A stretch of 31,319 bases of DNA. Origin: UBA9653 sp014859835. Its GTDB lineage: Archaea; Thermoplasmatota; Thermoplasmata; UBA10834. The position numbers and the translations under genes were made by a program. Positions 1 through 8,003 of this stretch are shown piece by piece (positions within the stretch are counted from its first letter, which is position 1; each line of letters opens with the position of its first letter). A model generated the notes under the pieces. That model was not told the origin of the DNA, did no database searches, and saw nothing but the letters and a program-made list of their open reading frames with translations. Location: assembly GCA_014859835.1 (NCBI GenBank), contig JACZKW010000077.1, positions 1-31,319 on the forward strand, read 5' to 3'.

Positions 1-1
1 C

Positions 2-1003
2 CTTTTCCCTGGCTATCAGAGGGTCGAAGACGTTGATGCGAGGAAGAAATTCGAAACCGCCTGGGGCAAGCCGCTCCCACCGAACAAGGGCACGACCCTG
101 ACATGCGCATTCAAGGACGCGCTCATAGGGAAGATCAAGGCCATGATCATATTCGGCGAGAACCCGATGCTCTCGGACCCGGACATCGCCCATGTAGAGG
201 AAGCCATCAATGAGCTCGAGTTCCTAGCTGTGACGGAGATATTCCCAACGGCCACCACGAAATTGGCGCATGTAGTCCTCGCTGGTGCATGCTACGCCGA
301 GAAGGATGGAACGTTCACATCGACCGATAGGGCCATCAGACCAGTACATAAGGCGGTAGACCCACCGGGGGAGGCCAGGCCCGACTGGCAGATAGCGTGC
401 GAACTCGGAAGAAGGCTCGGCGCGTCTGGTTTCGACTTCCCATCCCCTTCAGAGATAATGGATGAGATGGCGAGGCTCGCGCCCCCGTACGGTGGAATAA
501 GCCATGCGAGGGCAGACGAAGAGGTCCTCAGATGGCCGTGTCCATCCAAGGATCACAAAGGTACGCCGGTGTTGCATGTCGGCGGGTTCAAGATCGGGAA
601 GGGGGTGCTAGTGCCCGTAGACCACGCACCGCCTGCGGAGCAGACCTCGGAGGAGTATCCGTTCATACTCACCACTGGCAGGAACCTGTTCCAATTCCAC
701 ACGGGAACGATGACTAGGAGGTCCCCGAAACTGGAGCGTGAGGCGCCCGAGCCCTATGTCGAGGTGAACACCACCGATGCGAAAAGGTTGGGCATATCGG
801 ACGGCGATCGCGTGAGGGTCTCCTCAAGGAGGGGAGAGATATCGCTCAAGGCCAGGGTCACCGGATGGATAATGCCTGGTGTGATCTTCATACCGTTCCA
901 TTACGCTGAAGCCGCTGTGAACAGACTCACCAACCCAGCCCTGGACCCCGTCGCAAAGATACCTGAGTTCAAGGTCTGCGCGGCGCAGCTGGAAAAAGCG
1001 TGA
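2..1003 (+). CDS. fdhA: Formate dehydrogenase catalytic (alpha) subunit, C-terminal part; 5' end outside window
   Basis: This is the C-terminal 333 residues of a molybdopterin oxidoreductase; the reading frame is open from base 2, so the start lies upstream of the window. The N-terminal part is typical of the FDH domain around the cofactor (GENPMLSDPD, then a TEIFPTATTKLAHVVLAG-type segment). The C-terminal part is the molybdopterin-dinucleotide-binding domain, with TTGRNLFQFHTGTMTRRS, the FDH-type signature. Formate dehydrogenases interconvert formate and CO2, and this reaction opens the methyl branch encoded further along. The active-site Cys or selenocysteine and the N-terminal [4Fe-4S] domain lie outside the window, so neither can be judged. 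It converges with the OFA-type carrier gene across a GC-rich hairpin. Assignment to FDH rather than another molybdoenzyme rests on the TTGR...TMTRR motif and the C1-gene neighbourhood. Confidence 0.9.
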   Translation, partial: LFPGYQRVEDVDARKKFETAWGKPLPPNKGTTLTCAFKDALIGKIKAMIIFGENPMLSDPDIAHVEEAINELEFLAVTEIFPTATTKLAHVVLAGACYAEKDGTFTSTDRAIRPVHKAVDPPGEARPDWQIACELGRRLGASGFDFPSPSEIMDEMARLAPPYGGISHARADEEVLRWPCPSKDHKGTPVLHVGGFKIGKGVLVPVDHAPPAEQTSEEYPFILTTGRNLFQFHTGTMTRRSPKLEREAPEPYVEVNTTDAKRLGISDGDRVRVSSRRGEISLKARVTGWIMPGVIFIPFHYAEAAVNRLTNPALDPVAKIPEFKVCAAQLEKA

Positions 1004-1006
1004 AAT

Positions 1007-1034
1007 GGCGGGCGCGCGTGTGCGCGCATCCGCC
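1007..1034. terminator. GC-rich hairpin between convergent genes
   Basis: The arms GGCGG-GCGCGC and GCGCGC-CCGCC enclose a GTGT loop, with a two-base bulge (AT) in the 3' arm. The hairpin lies between the fdhA stop (1001-1003) and the convergent MFS stop (1050), where a bidirectional terminator is expected. Only a short T-rich stretch follows on the plus strand, so this is a structural inference. Confidence 0.45.
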
Positions 1035-1049
1035 AAGTTTCTTGGGGTT

Positions 1050-2315
1050 TCACTTCTTCTGCGGAGGCCTTATCACCATGGCCATGGCGAAAGTCACAAG
1101 GGATGCGATGCCCACTGCAACGAACACCCAAGTGAAGCCGTCGTCCGAACCCGCGAGTAGTGACGGTATCAACGAGCCAAGGACACCCGCAGCGCCATAG
1201 CCCGTGAAGACCAGTCCGTAGTTGACTCCAAGGTTCTTTGTGCCGAAGTAATCCGCCGTGGCTGATGGGAACAGTGCAAAATTACCTCCGAACGTGAACC
1301 CTATCGCCGATGCGAACGCGGTCAGCCCGATGAACTGCAGCATCTCATCAGCTGGCTTCGCCCAGACGAACGCGGCCGCGCCGAACAGTATCAGGGCCTG
1401 TATCAAGAACACAAGTCTCATCGTCTTGTTCCTGCCCAGAATGTCGGATACCTTGCCCCAGCCAATTCTGCCAGCACCGTTGAAGAGCGCAAGTACACCT
1501 GCGATGGTCGGAGCCTGCGCGACCACAAGCATCGTCTTCGACGGATCAAGATATGCTGCAACGTTGCTCACGTTGCCGATCATCATCAGGCCAGCGGTGG
1601 CAGAGAGCAGGAACATCATGTTCAGCAGTATGAATGACCTGGACTTCACCATCTCATGCCAATCGTAATCAACGACCTGGCCATTGTGCTTCGAGTCCGG
1701 GTTGAAGCCCTTCGGCATCCAGCCTACAGGTGGATTCCTGAGCAACTGGGCACCCGCGACAACCATCGCGATGAATATGAGTCCGAGATACAGAAACGCA
1801 TTGGACAGACCATCGTCCGAGGCGTTGATGATGTATTTGCCAACTTGGGTGAATATGAAGGCGCCTGCACCGAAGCCAGCTACTGCAATGCCGCTGACGA
1901 GTCCCTTCTTGTCCGGGAACCATTTGACGACCGCTGCGAGTGGGCAGACGTACCCCAATCCGAGACCGATACCACCTATGATACCGTATGATACGTACAG
2001 CATCGCTATGTTCTCGGTGAAGAATGAGGCTACGATATAGCCGGCACCATACACCAGTCCGCCCAAGGTCGCGACGACCCTCGGACCTCTCTTGTCCTGG
2101 AGACGCCCGGCAACGATCATCGTAATGGCGAACACTGCTATGGCGGTCCCGAATATTCCAAGTATGTAGAACGAAGTTCTCGCATGACCCAGGGTTTCCG
2201 ATAGGGGCCCTGTGAATATCGAGAACGCGTAGACGGCGCCGAGCGCGAGTTGGATCAATAGCGCACCAACGACTGGCAGCCATCTGTTCATTGTATTCTT
2301 CTCACTTGCTTCCAT
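1050..2315 (-). CDS. MFS transporter, oxalate/formate antiporter (OFA) family
   Basis: This is a 421-residue integral membrane protein with about 12 hydrophobic segments. The opening (RWLPVVGALLIQLALGAVYAFSIFTGPL, residues 11 onward) is characteristic of OFA-family carriers. The MFS loop 2-3 motif reads GRLQDKRGPR at residues 70-79. OFA members exchange small carboxylates across the cytoplasmic membrane. Next to formate dehydrogenase and carbonic anhydrase, formate, oxalate or another monocarboxylate is the likely substrate, but the sequence does not show which. The ATG has a GGAG Shine-Dalgarno 7 nt upstream; an internal Met at residue 9 is an alternative start. It lies 39 bp downstream of the carbonic anhydrase gene on the same strand, so the two are probably co-transcribed. 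Confidence 0.85.
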   Translation of the reverse strand: MEASEKNTMNRWLPVVGALLIQLALGAVYAFSIFTGPLSETLGHARTSFYILGIFGTAIAVFAITMIVAGRLQDKRGPRVVATLGGLVYGAGYIVASFFTENIAMLYVSYGIIGGIGLGLGYVCPLAAVVKWFPDKKGLVSGIAVAGFGAGAFIFTQVGKYIINASDDGLSNAFLYLGLIFIAMVVAGAQLLRNPPVGWMPKGFNPDSKHNGQVVDYDWHEMVKSRSFILLNMMFLLSATAGLMMIGNVSNVAAYLDPSKTMLVVAQAPTIAGVLALFNGAGRIGWGKVSDILGRNKTMRLVFLIQALILFGAAAFVWAKPADEMLQFIGLTAFASAIGFTFGGNFALFPSATADYFGTKNLGVNYGLVFTGYGAAGVLGSLIPSLLAGSDDGFTWVFVAVGIASLVTFAMAMVIRPPQKK

Positions 2316-2354
2316 CTTATCTCTCCAATATCCGATTCTCTGTAATCCCGAATC

Positions 2355-2912
2355 TTAAATGAATTTGACAACGCCAGTCCGTATATCGAACATGGCGCCA
2401 TGCACGGCTAGTTTCTCCGTTCTGACAGCATCGCTTATGACGGGGCTGCAGTACAGAAGTCGACTGATCTGCACTCGGACGTTGCTGAGGGCAATCTGGT
2501 CCGGATCCTTTGCGTCCAGGCCTTTCAGAGCAGACTTTGCAGACTCCATGTCGATCATGACAGATTTCAAGTTATCGACGTCGCAACACTCACATGAGGC
2601 TTTGATGGCCCCGCAGTCTGTGTGTCCCATCACCACTATGGCCTTCACGCCCAGATGAGAAGTTGCGTACTCAAGGCTCCCCAGCACGCTTGGGTCTGAC
2701 GCGCAGTTGCCCGCAGTCCTGACGACGAACGCGCTTCCGAGGGATAGATTGAACACCTTCACCGGATCGACCCGCGAATCTGAGCAGGCCAGTATGGCAA
2801 CGAACGGTTCCTGCTTCTCAGCGAGCCGAGCAAGCATGTTCGGGTCAGCAGATTTGCTGAACACCGAATTACCTTCCTGCAACCGCCTCTTCGCATCTTC
2901 CGATTGTTTCAT
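2355..2912 (-). CDS. Beta-class carbonic anhydrase
   Basis: The 185-residue protein has the beta-carbonic anhydrase zinc site: ACSDSRVDP (C43, D45, R47) and GHTDCGA (H97, C100). The D45/R47 pair is the classic dyad that controls access to the zinc. The enzyme interconverts CO2 and bicarbonate in the cytoplasm. Length is typical of the compact archaeal and bacterial forms. The ATG follows AGGAG with a 6-nt spacer. It is the first gene of a two-gene minus-strand unit with the OFA carrier and sits opposite formate dehydrogenase. Supplying or removing CO2/HCO3- for formate and acetyl-CoA metabolism is a reasonable role, but this is inferred from context. Confidence 0.93.
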   Translation of the reverse strand: MKQSEDAKRRLQEGNSVFSKSADPNMLARLAEKQEPFVAILACSDSRVDPVKVFNLSLGSAFVVRTAGNCASDPSVLGSLEYATSHLGVKAIVVMGHTDCGAIKASCECCDVDNLKSVMIDMESAKSALKGLDAKDPDQIALSNVRVQISRLLYCSPVISDAVRTEKLAVHGAMFDIRTGVVKFI

Positions 2913-2946
2913 GTCGCACTCCTAGGACTAGTCGAACGCTGATTTC

Positions 2947-2965
2947 GGAGGGGCCAGGCCCCTCC
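2947..2965 (-). terminator. Perfect 7-bp GC hairpin downstream of acetyl-CoA synthetase
   Basis: GGAGGGG (2947-2953) and CCCCTCC (2959-2965) pair perfectly around a five-base loop. On the minus strand the hairpin lies 20 nt after the acs stop and about 35 nt before the carbonic anhydrase ATG. It could terminate acs transcription or shape the 5' leader of the carbonic anhydrase transcript. No T-run follows on the minus strand. Confidence 0.45.
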
Positions 2966-2985
2966 GGGAAAAGAAATGGGTTTAT

Positions 2986-4743
2986 CTAGTCTTCCAGGGT
3001 GGACGTGTCGCCGGTCGGGAGACCGAGTTCTCTAGCCCGCAATAGTCTCCTCATGATCTTGCCGCTTCTTGTCTTCGGCAACGTCTTCACGACATCGATC
3101 TCCCTTGGGTACGCGTGCCCCGCGAGCCTGGTCTTCACGAACTTCTGTATTTCGACCTTGAGTTCGTCGCTCTCGGTATGGCCAGGGGTCAGGACGATGA
3201 ACGCCTTGATGATGTTGCCCCTGAGCTGGTCGGGCTTGCCGATGACACCGGCCTCGGCTACAGCCGGGTGCTCGATGAGCGCGCTCTCGACCTCGAACGG
3301 ACCAACCCTCTCGCCGGAGGTCTTGATCACATCGTCCGCGCGGCCGACGTACCAGAAGTATCCGTCCTTGTCGATCTGGGCCGTGTCACCTGTGTAGTAC
3401 CAGCCATTTCTCATGTATTCGTTGTACTTCGCAGGGTTATTCCATATCTGACTCATCATGGACGGCCAGCCTGGCTTTAGGACCAAGCTGCCCTCTGCGC
3501 CATGTGGAAGGACATCTCCGTTCTCGTCGACGATCGCTGCCTCGATACCTGGCAGGGGCTTACCCATGGAGCCTGGCTTGATCGGCATCTCGGGGAAGTT
3601 CGTTATGAGGATACTGCCGGTCTCTGTCTGCCACCATGTGTCATGGAACGGCTTGCTGTCAAACACCTCGAGTGCCCACTTGACACCTTCGGGGTTCAGC
3701 GGCTCGCCGACGGAGTAGAGCGCCCTGAGGCTGCTCAGGTCGTACTTGGCCGGGAGCTCGTCGCCCTTTGCCATGAGCATCCTGACAGCCGTAGGTGCGG
3801 TGTACCAGACGGAGATCTTGTAGTTCTGGATGGTCTTGTACCATGTCTCGGGATCGAACCTGCCGCCCAGACCGATCTGGGTGATTCCGTTCGACCATGG
3901 TCCGAGCACGCCGTATACGACACCAGTGACCCAGCCTATGTCGGCCGTGCACCAGTAGATATCATCATCGTGTACATCGAGAACCCATCTCGTCGTAAGG
4001 GTCTGCTGGACGATACCCTTGTGCGCGTGCACGACACCCTTAGGCTTGCCAGTCGTGCCGGAAGTGTAGAGCATGAACATGAATTCCTCAGGGTCCATCG
4101 GGACCGTCTCGAACTCGTTCGATGCGGTCGCCATCTCCTTGGAGTAGCTGAGCTCCCCTGCAGGTGGGTTGTCTTCGCCCACGACGATCAGGTGCTTCAG
4201 GTCAGGCAGGTCGTTCTTGACCTGGTAGAACCTCTTCTTGAGCTCGGGGTCAGTGACCAGCACGACAGCGCTGCTGTCCAAGAGTCTGTCCTTGATAGCG
4301 TCCGGACCGAATGCAGGGAACATCGGACTTGCGATGGCACCGTACTTGATAGCTCCGAGGAAGCTGGCATAGCATTCGACTGTCCTCTGGAGGAAGACGA
4401 ATACCCTGTCCTGCCTCTTGACGCCCAACTTCTTCAGGACGTTCGCGAACTTGTTCGCCTCGTCGTTCAACTGCTTGAAGGTATACTTCTTGACAGTGCC
4501 CGCGCCATCGTCATATATGAGAGCGATCTTGTCAGCATTCTTGCCCTTAGCATGCCTATCCAGCACGTTGTACGCAGCGTTTATCTTTCCGCCAGGGAAC
4601 CAGTCGACCATTTTTTCAGCGTCGGTCCACTTGAAACTCGTCCTCAGACCATTGTAGTCCTGGAGATTCGGCTTCAATCTGAGTTTCGAGGGGTCCTTCA
4701 CTATAATTTCGCCCTTCATTAGTTCGGTGTCTTTCTCTGCCAT
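2986..4743 (-). CDS. acsA: Acetyl-CoA synthetase, AMP-forming
   Basis: This 585-residue adenylate-forming enzyme makes acetyl-CoA from acetate, ATP and CoA. Visible motifs in order: an ACS-type N-terminus with WFPGGKINAAYNVLDRH (residues 49-64); the phosphate-binding loop YTSGTTGKPKG (226-236); the acetate/AMP site DTWWQTETG (368-376); the TGD and GYFWYVGRADD hinge region (451-471); and the C-terminal lysine in SGKIMRR (K562), which is regulated by acetylation in related enzymes. At 585 residues it is closer to the shorter AcsA type than to the roughly 650-residue Acs type. Propionyl-CoA synthetase activity cannot be excluded. It lies downstream of folD on the same strand but is separated by 408 bp with its own candidate promoter, so it is probably a separate unit. 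Confidence 0.93.
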   Translation of the reverse strand: MAEKDTELMKGEIIVKDPSKLRLKPNLQDYNGLRTSFKWTDAEKMVDWFPGGKINAAYNVLDRHAKGKNADKIALIYDDGAGTVKKYTFKQLNDEANKFANVLKKLGVKRQDRVFVFLQRTVECYASFLGAIKYGAIASPMFPAFGPDAIKDRLLDSSAVVLVTDPELKKRFYQVKNDLPDLKHLIVVGEDNPPAGELSYSKEMATASNEFETVPMDPEEFMFMLYTSGTTGKPKGVVHAHKGIVQQTLTTRWVLDVHDDDIYWCTADIGWVTGVVYGVLGPWSNGITQIGLGGRFDPETWYKTIQNYKISVWYTAPTAVRMLMAKGDELPAKYDLSSLRALYSVGEPLNPEGVKWALEVFDSKPFHDTWWQTETGSILITNFPEMPIKPGSMGKPLPGIEAAIVDENGDVLPHGAEGSLVLKPGWPSMMSQIWNNPAKYNEYMRNGWYYTGDTAQIDKDGYFWYVGRADDVIKTSGERVGPFEVESALIEHPAVAEAGVIGKPDQLRGNIIKAFIVLTPGHTESDELKVEIQKFVKTRLAGHAYPREIDVVKTLPKTRSGKIMRRLLRARELGLPTGDTSTLED

Positions 4744-5151
4744 CTCTTCACATCCAATCTAGCTTGCCAGGACCTTCGTCAGTCCATGCCCATGGCATCG
4801 CCGTTCTCGTGATCAGATTTCGCCCATCGCACTCGCGCAGCGTTCTTCAAGAGTCAATAATCCTCTCGAATCGTTCTTCTCTGCACATTCAGCGGCGCGG
4901 ATTTTGGTGCTCTTCACCGAAGCGGCATCCAAGCCCGCAAGGCGACATCCTAACGACTGCATTTGTGATATCCTTATAAGGTTTTTCGATGCGACAACGG
5001 CGATTTCACTCGATTCTGTATCCCGTGAGCGGTATTTGTTGAGTCGAATGTGACGATATTCGTCCGGTTACGACGAAAAGCGAACCATTTCTGCCGACAT
5101 ATAACCAAATCAAGGGTTTGTTAAGAGGTTTGCATCACATTTGACGAATAA
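4744..5151. other. 408-bp intergenic region between folD and acsA
   Basis: I see no supportable gene here. It contains a BRE/TATA-like element at 4972-4988 on the minus strand, which would give acsA a leader of roughly 200 nt. It also contains a small perfect inverted repeat, GACGA-TAT-TCGTC, at 5052-5064, and further GACGA copies near 5070 and 5143 that could be an operator family. A 49-codon minus-strand open frame (4813-4962) is present but begins inside the expected promoter spacing and was rejected. Confidence 0.5.
4972..4988 (-). promoter_or_regulatory. BRE/TATA promoter candidate for acsA
   Basis: On the minus strand the sequence reads CGAAAAA (BRE-like) followed by CCTTATAAGG (TATA). 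Transcription would start about 25 nt downstream, near 4951, leaving an unusually long leader before the acsA ATG at 4743. The TATA core is a perfect palindrome, so it could also act on the plus strand, although no plus-strand gene follows. Confidence 0.5.
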
Positions 5152-6045
5152 TCACGCCTTCAAGTCGTGATGTATCTTCGCGGCCTTGACCGTGTTCTTC
5201 ATCAGCATCGTGATGGTCATTGGCCCGACCCCTCCTGGTACAGGGGTGATCGCCTTGGCCTTCTCCTTCACGGATTCGAAGTCGACATCACCCACGAGCC
5301 TAGTGCCATTCTTCGCGGTCGGGTCGTTGATCCTGTTGACACCCACATCGATCACGACGACCCCTTCTCTGACCATGTCCGCCTTCACGAAGTTCGGCAC
5401 ACCTATGGCCGCGATGAGTATGTCGGCCTGTTTCGTGAACCCGCTCATGTTCTGCGTCCTAGAGTGACATATGGTGACTGTTGCATCAGCTCCAGGAGCT
5501 TTCTGAAGGAGGATGTTCGTGATCGGTTTCCCGACGATGTTGCTCCTGCCGATGACAACGACATGCTTCCCCTTCGGATCGTTCCCGCTCCTTACCAGGA
5601 GTTCCTGTATTCCGTGCGGTGTGCATGGCAGATAGCAGTCCTCGGCTCCGACGACCATCTTCCCGACGTTCACCGGGTGGAAGCCGTCCACGTCCTTGCT
5701 CGGATCGATCCTGAGCAGCACATTCTGCTCGTTGATATGCTTCGGCAGCGGGAGCTGGACCAGAATACCATCGAACTTCTTGTCGTTGTTGTACTTTTCG
5801 ATGAGGTCAAGGAGCTCCTGTTCGGTTGTTTCCACAGGGAGGCGTATCGTCTCGGAGTTAATACCTAGCTCCACGCACGCTTCGCCTTTCTTTCTCACAT
5901 AGACCTGCGAAGCGGGATCCTCCCCCACGATGATCACTACCAGGCCAGGGGTCACCCCGGACATATTCATCCCAGCGATCTCTTCCTTGAGCTCTGCTCG
6001 GATGCTCTTCGCAACCTCGTTTCCGTTAATTATTTGGGCCACCAA
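5152..6045 (-). CDS. folD: Bifunctional methylene-THF dehydrogenase / methenyl-THF cyclohydrolase
   Basis: The 297-residue protein is a complete FolD. It interconverts 10-formyl-THF, methenyl-THF and methylene-THF using NAD(P). Motifs: VGEDPASQVYVRKKGEAC with catalytic Lys53; DGILVQLPLPKHI; DVDGFHPVNVG; PCTPHGIQELL; the nucleotide-binding loop VVIGRSNIVGKP; and the C-terminal PVPGGVGPMT signature. The start is a TTG preceded by GGAGG at 8 nt. The protein start matches the family (MVAQIINGNEVA), so TTG is well supported. It is divergent from fhs, with a shared 127-bp promoter region, so the two successive folate enzymes can be controlled together. FolD in an archaeon points to tetrahydrofolate rather than methanopterin as C1 carrier. 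Confidence 0.95.
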   Translation of the reverse strand: MVAQIINGNEVAKSIRAELKEEIAGMNMSGVTPGLVVIIVGEDPASQVYVRKKGEACVELGINSETIRLPVETTEQELLDLIEKYNNDKKFDGILVQLPLPKHINEQNVLLRIDPSKDVDGFHPVNVGKMVVGAEDCYLPCTPHGIQELLVRSGNDPKGKHVVVIGRSNIVGKPITNILLQKAPGADATVTICHSRTQNMSGFTKQADILIAAIGVPNFVKADMVREGVVVIDVGVNRINDPTAKNGTRLVGDVDFESVKEKAKAITPVPGGVGPMTITMLMKNTVKAAKIHHDLKA

Positions 6046-6121
6046 TTCAAACGCCTCCGAAAACGTGATGCGCCCCTTTTACTTAAGATTTGGTGCACCT
6101 TTAAGTGCTCCTGCAGAAATT

Positions 6122-6138
6122 CCGAAAGGCTTTATTAT
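6122..6138 (+). promoter_or_regulatory. BRE/TATA promoter candidate for fhs
   Basis: CCGAAAGG followed by TTTATTAT lies about 38-50 nt upstream of the fhs ATG (6173). Transcription would begin near 6160, giving a leader of about a dozen nucleotides that still holds the GGGGG ribosome-binding stretch. On the opposite strand, TTAAGTAAAA near 6077-6086 is a possible TATA for folD. Confidence 0.5.
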
Positions 6139-6172
6139 TTGGTCCATATACGGGTTAAAAGGGGGTTGACAA

Positions 6173-7852
6173 ATGGCGATGAAGCCAGATATTGAAATTG
6201 CTCAGGCAGCGGAGGTGCAACACATCGAGAAGATTGCGGAGAAGGTCGGCCTTTCCCGCGATGACCTAGACTTCTACGGGAAGTACAAAGCCAAAGTTCC
6301 TCTCGACGTGTTAAAGAGATTTGATGGCAACAAGGATGGCAAACTCATCTTCGTCACCGCCATCACCGCCACAAAGGCCGGTGAGGGGAAGACGGTCACG
6401 TCCATAGGTCTGTGCCAGGGCATGGGTCAGCTGGGAAAAAAGGTCATGCTTTCCCTCAGAGAACCATCGCTTGGTCCGACATTCGGCATCAAGGGCGGCG
6501 CGACCGGAGGAGGGTACTCTCAGATCTACCCGATGTGGGACATCGACCTACACTTCACAGGCGACATACACGCGGTCGGGACAGCCCATAATCTGCTTTC
6601 CGCGCTCGTGGAGAACCATGTATCTAAGAAGAACCCGCTAGGAATCGACCCAACGAAGATCACCTGGAGAAAAGCCATGGACATGAATGCCAGGGAGCTT
6701 AGGAAAATCGTGGTCGGACTCGGAGGCAGGAGCCAGGGTGGCGTGCCACACGAGAGTGGTTTCGACATCACAGTCGCCAGCGAGATCATGGCAATACTGG
6801 CGCTCTCCAAAGACATGGCCGACCTCAGGCAAAGACTGTCCAAGATGGTCGTTGGATACACATATGACAATAAACCTGTCACTGCGGACCAGCTGAAGGG
6901 CATAGGCGCGATGTGCCTCCTGCTGAAGGACGCGATTGCTCCAACACTGGTTCAGACACTCGAGGGACAGCCCGCATTCATACACGGTGCACCGTTCGCG
7001 AATATCGCACACGGCAACAGCTCGATCATCGCCACCAAGTACGCGCTCAAGATGGCAGACTATGTCATCACCGAGGGCGGATTCGCGATGGACCTCGGAG
7101 GCGAGAAGTTCTTCGATATCGTCTGCAGGATAACCGGTCTGAAACCTGACGTCGCAGTACTCGTCGCCAGCATAAGGGCGCTCAAGATGCACGGCGGGAT
7201 GGATCAGAAGGAGATCGGGAAGCCCGATGTCGGATTCCTCGAGAAGGGTTACAGCAACCTCGACAAGCACATAGAGAACATCAAGAAGTTCGGGGTGCCT
7301 GTCGTAGTCGCGATCAACCAGTTCCCGACTGACAGCCCGGAGGAGATCGAGCACATCAAGAAGCACTGTGAGAAGGTCGGTGCGAGATTCGGTCTATCCA
7401 GGGTGTTCGTCGAGGGCGGCAAGGGCGGTGTCGAGCTAGGTAATGCCGTGCTGGAGTCACTCGAGAAGGAGAAGAGCAACTTCAAGGTGCTCTACGACGA
7501 GAAGCTGCCGATCAAGGAAAAGATCAAGATCATCGCAACGGAGATCTACGGGGCAAAGGATGTCGTATACACTGGCACGGCTCCTGGAGACATCGCGGCG
7601 ATCGAGGCTGCCGGAAACGACAAGCTTCCGATCTGCATGGCGAAGACCCAGCACTCGCTCACGGACGACCCGGCGAAGAAGGGTGCGCCCAAGGACTGGG
7701 TCCTGACGGTCAGGGAGGTCAGGTTGGCCGCTGGTGCGGGCTTCATCGTGCCGCTGACCGGAGAGATGATGACAATCCCAGGATTGCCGACATCTCCTGC
7801 AGCTGAGAGGATCAACATCGACGACAACGGCTACATAACCGGACTCAACTGA
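6173..7852 (+). CDS. fhs: Formate-tetrahydrofolate ligase (10-formyl-THF synthetase)
   Basis: The 559-residue enzyme makes 10-formyl-THF from formate, THF and ATP, the committed step of the folate methyl branch. It has the ATP-binding loop TATKAGEGKT (residues 65-74) and the family signature EPSLGPTFGIKGGATGGG (97-114), followed by LHFTGDIHA. The length matches bacterial FTHFS (about 555-560 residues) and the ORF is intact. The ATG follows a GGGGG stretch. It is divergent from folD and lies 151 bp upstream of the hdrA/metVF operon, with a hairpin between. Known roles are acetogenesis, formate assimilation, and supply of 10-formyl-THF for purines. The neighbouring metVF and fdh genes favour a Wood-Ljungdahl role, and PurH downstream could share the product. 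Confidence 0.96.
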   Translation: MAMKPDIEIAQAAEVQHIEKIAEKVGLSRDDLDFYGKYKAKVPLDVLKRFDGNKDGKLIFVTAITATKAGEGKTVTSIGLCQGMGQLGKKVMLSLREPSLGPTFGIKGGATGGGYSQIYPMWDIDLHFTGDIHAVGTAHNLLSALVENHVSKKNPLGIDPTKITWRKAMDMNARELRKIVVGLGGRSQGGVPHESGFDITVASEIMAILALSKDMADLRQRLSKMVVGYTYDNKPVTADQLKGIGAMCLLLKDAIAPTLVQTLEGQPAFIHGAPFANIAHGNSSIIATKYALKMADYVITEGGFAMDLGGEKFFDIVCRITGLKPDVAVLVASIRALKMHGGMDQKEIGKPDVGFLEKGYSNLDKHIENIKKFGVPVVVAINQFPTDSPEEIEHIKKHCEKVGARFGLSRVFVEGGKGGVELGNAVLESLEKEKSNFKVLYDEKLPIKEKIKIIATEIYGAKDVVYTGTAPGDIAAIEAAGNDKLPICMAKTQHSLTDDPAKKGAPKDWVLTVREVRLAAGAGFIVPLTGEMMTIPGLPTSPAAERINIDDNGYITGLN

Positions 7853-7901
7853 TCGTCGACGGCATCATGCCCAGCTTTCCAAACCCCTTATTCTCGTTGT
7901 C

Positions 7902-7927
7902 CACCGGGAGGGTTTCTGTCCCCGGTG
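7902..7927 (+). terminator. Hairpin between fhs and the hdrA operon
   Basis: CACCGGG (7902-7908) pairs with CCCGGTG (7921-7927) around a 12-nt loop, about 50 nt after the fhs stop and about 75 nt before the first hdrA-like ATG. It could be a partial terminator or a processing site separating fhs from the operon. No T-run is present, so function is uncertain. Confidence 0.35.
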
Positions 7928-8003
7928 AGCCAAACACATTATCCAGACGGTCGCTCGACCGCTCTGCCAGCCCTTCATGATCTAGCAATACAGGAGGGAG
8001 AAT

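Noticed and set aside
3502..4722. 406-codon plus-strand open frame opposite acetyl-CoA synthetase
   Set aside because: It is fully antisense to a clear acs gene and its translation has no motif. Such frames arise from the GC-biased third positions of the real gene.
4813..4962. 49-codon minus-strand frame in the acsA leader as a leader peptide or small gene
   Set aside because: Its ATG lies only about 14 nt from the TATA centre, so it would be upstream of the predicted transcript start, and no Shine-Dalgarno precedes it.
5167..5868. 233-codon plus-strand open frame opposite folD
   Set aside because: It is antisense to an intact folD, with no protein-like motifs and no promoter or ribosome-binding site.
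6638..7366. 242-codon minus-strand open frame opposite fhs
   Set aside because: It lies inside a highly conserved fhs gene and shows no recognisable domain, so it is a coding shadow.
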